The notes below the pieces were generated by a model. It searched no databases. It saw only the letters and a list, made by a program, of their open reading frames with translations, and had not been told where the DNA came from. The translations under genes were made by a program, and so were the position numbers. Below, in pieces: positions 60,285-64,000 of a DNA stretch of 64,000 bases (position 1 is the stretch's first letter; each line of letters opens with the position of its first letter). Location: positions 1,573,001-1,637,000 of the forward strand of contig CP036424.1 of assembly GCA_007745835.1 (NCBI GenBank), written 5' to 3'. Source of the DNA: Planctomycetes bacterium MalM25. GTDB lineage: Bacteria; Planctomycetota; Planctomycetia; Pirellulales; Lacipirellulaceae.

Positions 60285-60917
60285 ATGTCAACGACCGTGC
60301 TGCTAGCCGACGACCACCCGGCCATTTATGCAGGCCTCCACGCTTGGTTTGCCGGTTCTTCTATCGAGATCATCGGCGAAGCCGAGGACGGCGAACGGGC
60401 GGCACAGCTCGCTCTGGAACTGCGGCCGCAGGTCGTGCTCATGGAGGTGCTGCTGCCCCGCGTCGATGGCTTGCAGTGCCTGAGCAAGCTCCGCGAGGCG
60501 GGCTTCCGTTCGCCGGTGCTTTGCTACACCGCTCACGGCAACCCGACTTACGCCGCACGCGCGTCCGCGTTGGGGGCGGCCGGATTCCTCTCAAAAACCG
60601 CTGGTCGTCAGGAGCTGATCGACGCCATCAAGACCGTCGCTGAGGGGGGCTCCTGCTGGCCGGGGCGTCTGCTCCGGCGCCTAACGGGCTCGGTCAATAT
60701 GCCGTCGGGGGAATCGGGACCGGCGACGCCGCTCACGTCGCGTGAGAGCGAAGTGCTGAAGCAGCTCGCTTTCGGGCTGAGCAATAAAGAGATCGCCGCC
60801 GCCCTCGGCATCAGCTACGAGACCGTCAAGGAGCACGTGCAGCACATCCTGCGGAAGCTGAACGTCGCGGACCGGACCCAAGCGGCCGTCTGGGCCGTGC
60901 GTCAGGGCCTCGCCTGA
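60285..60917 (+). CDS. NarL/LuxR-type response regulator with Glu at the phospho-acceptor site
   Basis: 210 residues: receiver domain (1-125) plus GerE/LuxR HTH (about 145-210: LTSRESEVLKQLAFGLSNKE, KEHVQHILRKLNVADRTQA). The acidic pair (ADD, 8-10), Thr/Tyr switch region (CYTAHGN) and Lys (FLSKTA) are kept. The expected phospho-acceptor Asp in VLLD is Glu54 (VVLMEVLLPRVDG). Glu at this position often mimics phosphorylation, so the protein may bind DNA without a kinase. No sensor kinase is adjacent. Convergent with the Val/Pro/Tyr-rich protein gene, 38 bases away. Confidence 0.9.
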   Translation: MSTTVLLADDHPAIYAGLHAWFAGSSIEIIGEAEDGERAAQLALELRPQVVLMEVLLPRVDGLQCLSKLREAGFRSPVLCYTAHGNPTYAARASALGAAGFLSKTAGRQELIDAIKTVAEGGSCWPGRLLRRLTGSVNMPSGESGPATPLTSRESEVLKQLAFGLSNKEIAAALGISYETVKEHVQHILRKLNVADRTQAAVWAVRQGLA

Positions 60918-60955
60918 TTCGCTCGCCGAGCGCTTTTCAACCGACCAGCAACTCG

Positions 60956-61279
60956 TCAGTAGATCGGCGTGTAGACCGCCGCGGGGGCGTAGCGGTAGCG
61001 GACCCGGGTGACCGTGCCACCCAAGAACGGGCGGTACCGCGTAGTCACCACCGGCCCCCCAACCACCGCGGGGGCGACCGCCACCGGAGCGGGCGCCGCG
61101 ATGACCGGCGAGTAGGCGACAACCGGCGTCACGGGCCGATAGACCACCGTTGGCGCCGGGCTAACGTAAACCGGCGCAGGGGCGTACCCCGCGACATAGA
61201 CGTACTGGGCCTCGGCCGGACGGGCCGAACCGAACAGGGCGAAGGCCGTGGCCACGGCCAGCAGGGCGGCGTAACGCAT
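60956..61279 (-). CDS. small secreted Val/Pro/Tyr-rich protein
   Basis: 107 residues from the ATG at 61277-61279. Signal peptide AALLAVATAFALFGSARPAEAQ, then low-complexity sequence of Ala, Pro, Val and Tyr (PAPVYVSPAPTVVYRP) ending in RYAPAAVYTPIY. GAGGG eight bases upstream supports this start over a longer frame. Probably a surface or wall-associated protein; no function can be assigned. Similar small secreted proteins occur widely in Pirellulales. Confidence 0.7.
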   Translation of the reverse strand: MRYAALLAVATAFALFGSARPAEAQYVYVAGYAPAPVYVSPAPTVVYRPVTPVVAYSPVIAAPAPVAVAPAVVGGPVVTTRYRPFLGGTVTRVRYRYAPAAVYTPIY

Positions 61280-61507
61280 CTGTGAATCCCTCGGATTATC
61301 TTCCGGAAAAACTTCCCTGGACTGCAGTGCAAGTTTACTCCACCCGTGGGGCGGGAGGCGCCAGAATCGCGGAGAATCCCCCCGGCGAATCGCTCCACAC
61401 TGGCTCCACACTGGGGCGCCTCCGGTTGCCGATCGGCTGCGAACTCCTAACAAGTCATGCCGGCGGCCACTGCGGTCGCGACCTCCGCCCGATCAGGAAA
61501 ACAAACG

Positions 61508-62038
61508 ATGAAATCTCTCGCTCTGGCCCTTGCCGCCACGCTGCTGACCGCCCCAACCCTGCTTGCCTGCGACACTTGCGGCTGCAAAGACGCCAAGCAC
61601 GCCGCCGCCCACAGCGAGGGCGCCGCCCACCCGCACGACATCGTCGATACGGCCGTCGAGGCCGATGGCTTCACCACGCTGGTCGCCGCCGTGAAGGCCG
61701 CCGGCTTGGTCGAAACCCTGAAGGGAGACGGCCCTTTCACGGTCTTCGCCCCGACCGACGAGGCGTTCAAGAAGGTTGATCCGGCAACCCTCGCTTCGCT
61801 GCTCAAGCCGGAGAACAAGGACCAGTTGGTCAAGATCCTCACGCACCACGTCGTGCCGGGTAAGGTGATGGCCGCGCAAGTCGTCGGCATCACCGAGGCC
61901 GAAACCGCCGCCGAGACCAAGCTGCCGATCTCGGTCAGTGGCGACACGGTGACCGTCGATGGCGCCAAGGTCATCGTTACCGATATCGAGTGCACCAACG
62001 GCGTGATCCACGCGATCGACACCGTGATGCTCCCGTGA
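61508..62038 (+). CDS. secreted fasciclin (FAS1) domain protein with Cys/His-rich linker
   Basis: 176 residues. Signal peptide [18 protein letters not shown], whose LLAC end could act as a lipobox. Then [18 protein letters not shown], a short Cys/His-rich segment that could bind metal. A single FAS1 domain follows (about 45-176): [36 protein letters not shown] (H1 box), [12 protein letters not shown] and [13 protein letters not shown] (H2 box). FAS1 proteins mediate adhesion. The ATG at 61508 is the signal-peptide start. A strong terminator follows the stop. Confidence 0.92.
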   Translation: MKSLALALAATLLTAPTLLACDTCGCKDAKHAAAHSEGAAHPHDIVDTAVEADGFTTLVAAVKAAGLVETLKGDGPFTVFAPTDEAFKKVDPATLASLLKPENKDQLVKILTHHVVPGKVMAAQVVGITEAETAAETKLPISVSGDTVTVDGAKVIVTDIECTNGVIHAIDTVMLP

Positions 62039-62065
62039 GGCGGATTCGATAGCACCAGTCGATCC

Positions 62066-62106
62066 CCGGCCCTCGGCGTGCTCGCCGAGGGCCGGTTTGT
62101 TTTTTT
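62066..62106 (+). terminator. intrinsic terminator after the fasciclin gene
   Basis: CCGGCCCTCGGCG-TGCT-CGCCGAGGGCCGG is a perfect 13-bp stem (62066-62078, 62083-62095) followed by TTTGTTTTTTT (62096-62106). It lies 27 bases past the stop codon and 18 bases before the photolyase start. Confidence 0.95.
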
Positions 62107-62124
62107 GCCTTCGATCGATCCCAA

Positions 62125-63624
62125 GTGACCGACGCCACACCAGCCGTCCGCCTGCGCGACGCCCACGAAACGCCGCGACCGGTCCACGCCGAGTGCGAGT
62201 ACGTCCTCTACTGGATGACCGCCTACCGGCGTCCCTCGTGGAACTTCGCACTCGACCGGGCGATCGCCTGGGCTCGCGAACTCGACAAGCCGTTGGTGGT
62301 GCTCGAGGCTTTGCGGATCGACTACCTTTGGGCGAGCGATCGCCTCCACGCGTTTGTCGTCGAGGGAATGCGTGACAACCGCGACGCTTTCGACTCAATC
62401 TCTGGTGTCGCCTATTACCCGTACGTCGAGCCCGAACGCGGGTCGGGGGCCGGGCTGCTGGCTTCGCTGGCTGGCCGCGCCAGTGTCGTCATCGGGGATG
62501 ATTACCCTTGCTTCTTCTTGCCGGCGCAGGCCCGTGCGGCGAGGCGTGCCGTGCCATGCCGTTACGAGTTGGTCGACTCGAACGGTCTCTACCCGCTGAG
62601 GGCGACCGAGAAGGTCTTCTCTCGCGCTTTCGACTTCCGCCGGCAACTGCACAAGGACCTGACGCCGCACCTCGCCGAAACGCCCCGGGCCGATCCCCTC
62701 GAAGACCTCGACCTGCCCGACGCGGGCGGCGTGATCGACGCTGATCTGGCACGCTGGCCCGTGGTGACTGATGAGCAACTCAAGGACCCGAGCGCCTTGG
62801 TCGCCACGCTGCCGATCGATCACGGCGTACCGCCCGTCGCGCGCGAACCGGGCGGGTGGGTCGCCGCCCGCGAGCGGCTGAGTCGGTTCATCGACCAACG
62901 GCTCCAACGATACGACCAGCGGAACCAACCCGAGGTCGAGGCGCCGAGCGAGCTGTCCGCCCACCTGCATTACGGGCACATTTCGGCTCACGAGGTCTTC
63001 GACGCGGTGGCCCAGCGCGAAGGGTGGACCCCTGACCGGATCGCGGCTAAGCCGACCGGCGCCCGCGCAGGGTGGTGGGGCATGAGCGAGGTCGCCGAGG
63101 GCTTCCTCGACGAGCTGATCACCTGGCGTGAGGTCGGCTTCAACATGGCGAGCAAGCGCGCCGACTACGACCGCTACGAGTCGCTCCCCAATTGGGCGCA
63201 AGCCACGCTCGAGGAACACGCCGAGGACGACCGCGAGCATGTTTACACCCTCGAGCAGTTCGAGAAGGCGCAGACGCACAACGATCTTTGGAACGCGGCT
63301 CAGCGACAGTTGGTCCGCGAGGGACGCATCCACAACTACCTTCGCATGCTGTGGGGCAAGAAGATCCTCCACTGGAGCGAAAGCCCGCGGATGGCGCTTG
63401 CCATCATGATCGAGCTGAACAACAAGTACGCGCTCGACGGCCGCGACCCGAACAGCTACTCGGGCATCTTCTGGGTGCTGGGCAGGTACGACCGCGCGTG
63501 GGGGCCCGAGCGGCCGATCTTTGGCAAGATCCGCTACATGACCGCCGACAACACCGCTCGCAAGGTCTCCGTGAAAGAGTACGTGCGGCGTTACGCGGCG
63601 GACGGCGAGCGATCTCTCTTCTAG
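62125..63624 (+). CDS. class II deoxyribodipyrimidine photolyase
   Basis: Repairs UV-induced cyclobutane pyrimidine dimers with light and FAD. 499 residues. The N-terminal alpha/beta antenna domain (about 20-190) shows YVLYWMTAYRR. The FAD-binding helical domain shows SAHLHYGHIS, FLDELITWREVGFN, YLRMLWGKKILHWS and LDGRDPNSYSGIFWVLGRYD, patterns of class II rather than class I enzymes. The start is GTG at 62125; no ribosome-binding site is obvious. It sits just after a strong terminator and nine bases before a second, unrelated photolyase-type gene, so they are probably one operon. Confidence 0.88.
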   Translation: MTDATPAVRLRDAHETPRPVHAECEYVLYWMTAYRRPSWNFALDRAIAWARELDKPLVVLEALRIDYLWASDRLHAFVVEGMRDNRDAFDSISGVAYYPYVEPERGSGAGLLASLAGRASVVIGDDYPCFFLPAQARAARRAVPCRYELVDSNGLYPLRATEKVFSRAFDFRRQLHKDLTPHLAETPRADPLEDLDLPDAGGVIDADLARWPVVTDEQLKDPSALVATLPIDHGVPPVAREPGGWVAARERLSRFIDQRLQRYDQRNQPEVEAPSELSAHLHYGHISAHEVFDAVAQREGWTPDRIAAKPTGARAGWWGMSEVAEGFLDELITWREVGFNMASKRADYDRYESLPNWAQATLEEHAEDDREHVYTLEQFEKAQTHNDLWNAAQRQLVREGRIHNYLRMLWGKKILHWSESPRMALAIMIELNNKYALDGRDPNSYSGIFWVLGRYDRAWGPERPIFGKIRYMTADNTARKVSVKEYVRRYAADGERSLF

Positions 63625-63632
63625 GCCTGCTC

Positions 63633-64000
63633 ATGCCGGATACTTCAAACGCGGTGAAGGCCAGGACGCTCGCTCTGGTGCTCGGTGACCAGCTCGATCG
63701 CGAGTCGGCGCTGTGGGACGACTTCGACCCCGATCGGGATGTGGTCTGGATGGCGGAGGCCTCCGAGGAGTCGACGCACGTCTGGTCGCACAAGGTGCGG
63801 ATCGCGTTCTTCCTGGCGGCGATGCGGCATTTTCGAGACGCGTTGGCCGAACGCGGCTACCGCGTTGACTACTGCGAGCTTGGCGAGGAAGCGACCACGC
63901 TCTCCGATGCCTTGCGCGACGCGATCGACCGCCTGCGGCCCGAACGCCTCGCCGTGGTCCATCCGGGCGAGTGGCGCGTGCGCGATGCGCTCCGGGCCTT
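63633..64000 (+). CDS. cryptochrome/photolyase-related protein, FeS-BCP type (partial at right edge)
   Basis: The first 122 residues are in the window. LALVLGDQLDRES, then DVVWMAEASEESTHVWSHKV, RIAFFLAAMRHFRDAL and GYRVDYCEL match the N-terminus of bacterial cryptochromes/(6-4) photolyases of the FeS-BCP/PhrB-like family (photolyase-related proteins). The FAD and iron-sulfur regions lie beyond the edge. If complete, it would repair (6-4) photoproducts or act as a blue-light receptor. It starts nine bases after the class II photolyase stop. Confidence 0.8.
   Translation, partial: MPDTSNAVKARTLALVLGDQLDRESALWDDFDPDRDVVWMAEASEESTHVWSHKVRIAFFLAAMRHFRDALAERGYRVDYCELGEEATTLSDALRDAIDRLRPERLAVVHPGEWRVRDALRA

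Noticed and set aside
1-64000. tRNA, rRNA, CRISPR arrays, insertion sequences, prophage or defence islands
   Set aside because: Looked for T-loop GTTCRANNC contexts, direct-repeat arrays, transposase motifs and integrase motifs by eye; none found. A covariance-model scan would settle tRNAs and small RNAs.

Overview
The window is high-GC chromosomal DNA of a planctomycete, most likely order Pirellulales and near the family Lacipirellulaceae. Three things point there: two secreted proteins that end in PEP-CTERM sorting signals, one of them preceded by a dockerin-like FNGDxxVDAADYxxW segment; carbohydrate genes typical of marine planctomycetes (sulfatase, DUF1080, GH117-like, sugar dehydrogenase); and several small families I associate with planctomycetes. 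I saw no rRNA, tRNA, CRISPR array, phage gene or transposase. Almost all the DNA is ordinary chromosomal coding sequence.

Layout. Bases 1-6995 hold housekeeping genes (pyrD, trpS, a trans-sulfuration-type PLP enzyme), a sulfatase and a TIM-barrel sugar isomerase, plus two intergenic inverted-repeat elements. Bases 7000-19070 are one leftward exopolysaccharide operon of ten genes of the Wzx/Wzy type: initiating sugar transferase, GT4, Wzz/GumC-like chain-length protein, a CpsD-like partner with a broken P-loop, flippase, O-antigen-type polymerase, two GT2 enzymes, a flavoprotein and a polysaccharide deacetylase. No outer-membrane exporter is in view. Facing it across a structured intergenic region is a diguanylate cyclase (19346-20107), and the initiating sugar transferase itself has a GGDEF-derived N-terminal domain, so c-di-GMP control of the polysaccharide is a reasonable guess.

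Bases 20224-24024 carry a large SMC/Rad50-like coiled-coil protein with decayed ATPase motifs and two C-terminal helix-hairpin-helix-like modules, then an uncharacterised protein. Bases 24045-28813 are the PEP-CTERM and polysaccharide-utilisation genes. Bases 28944-33747 are an RND efflux pump and its adaptor. Bases 33874-37178 are a leftward run rimO-pgsA-CPBP protease-DUF167. Bases 37355-41912 hold an ImmA/IrrE-like protein, an opposing pseudo-receiver protein that overlaps it, and a rightward pair resembling MurE and MurG in which key active-site residues are altered.

Bases 42012-44771 hold a stand-alone receiver, a soluble PAS chemoreceptor and a HAD phosphatase. Bases 44805-51789 are an information-processing block on the minus strand: htrA-like, dnaG, rpoD, a zinc-ribbon coiled-coil protein, greA and a small ExbB-like protein, with good intrinsic terminators. 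Bases 52045-64000 mix a membrane protein with a DNA-ligase-like OB domain, aat, a sterol-desaturase-family enzyme, a HIT protein, queG, a UVR-motif protein, a hemerythrin-like protein, arfB, a TIM-barrel isomerase, a NarL/LuxR regulator whose phospho-acceptor is Glu, a fasciclin protein and two different photolyases in tandem. The candidates I would follow up first are the SMC-like protein (20224-23139), the MurE/MurG-like pair (39131-41912) and the membrane-anchored ligase-type OB protein (52045-53187).
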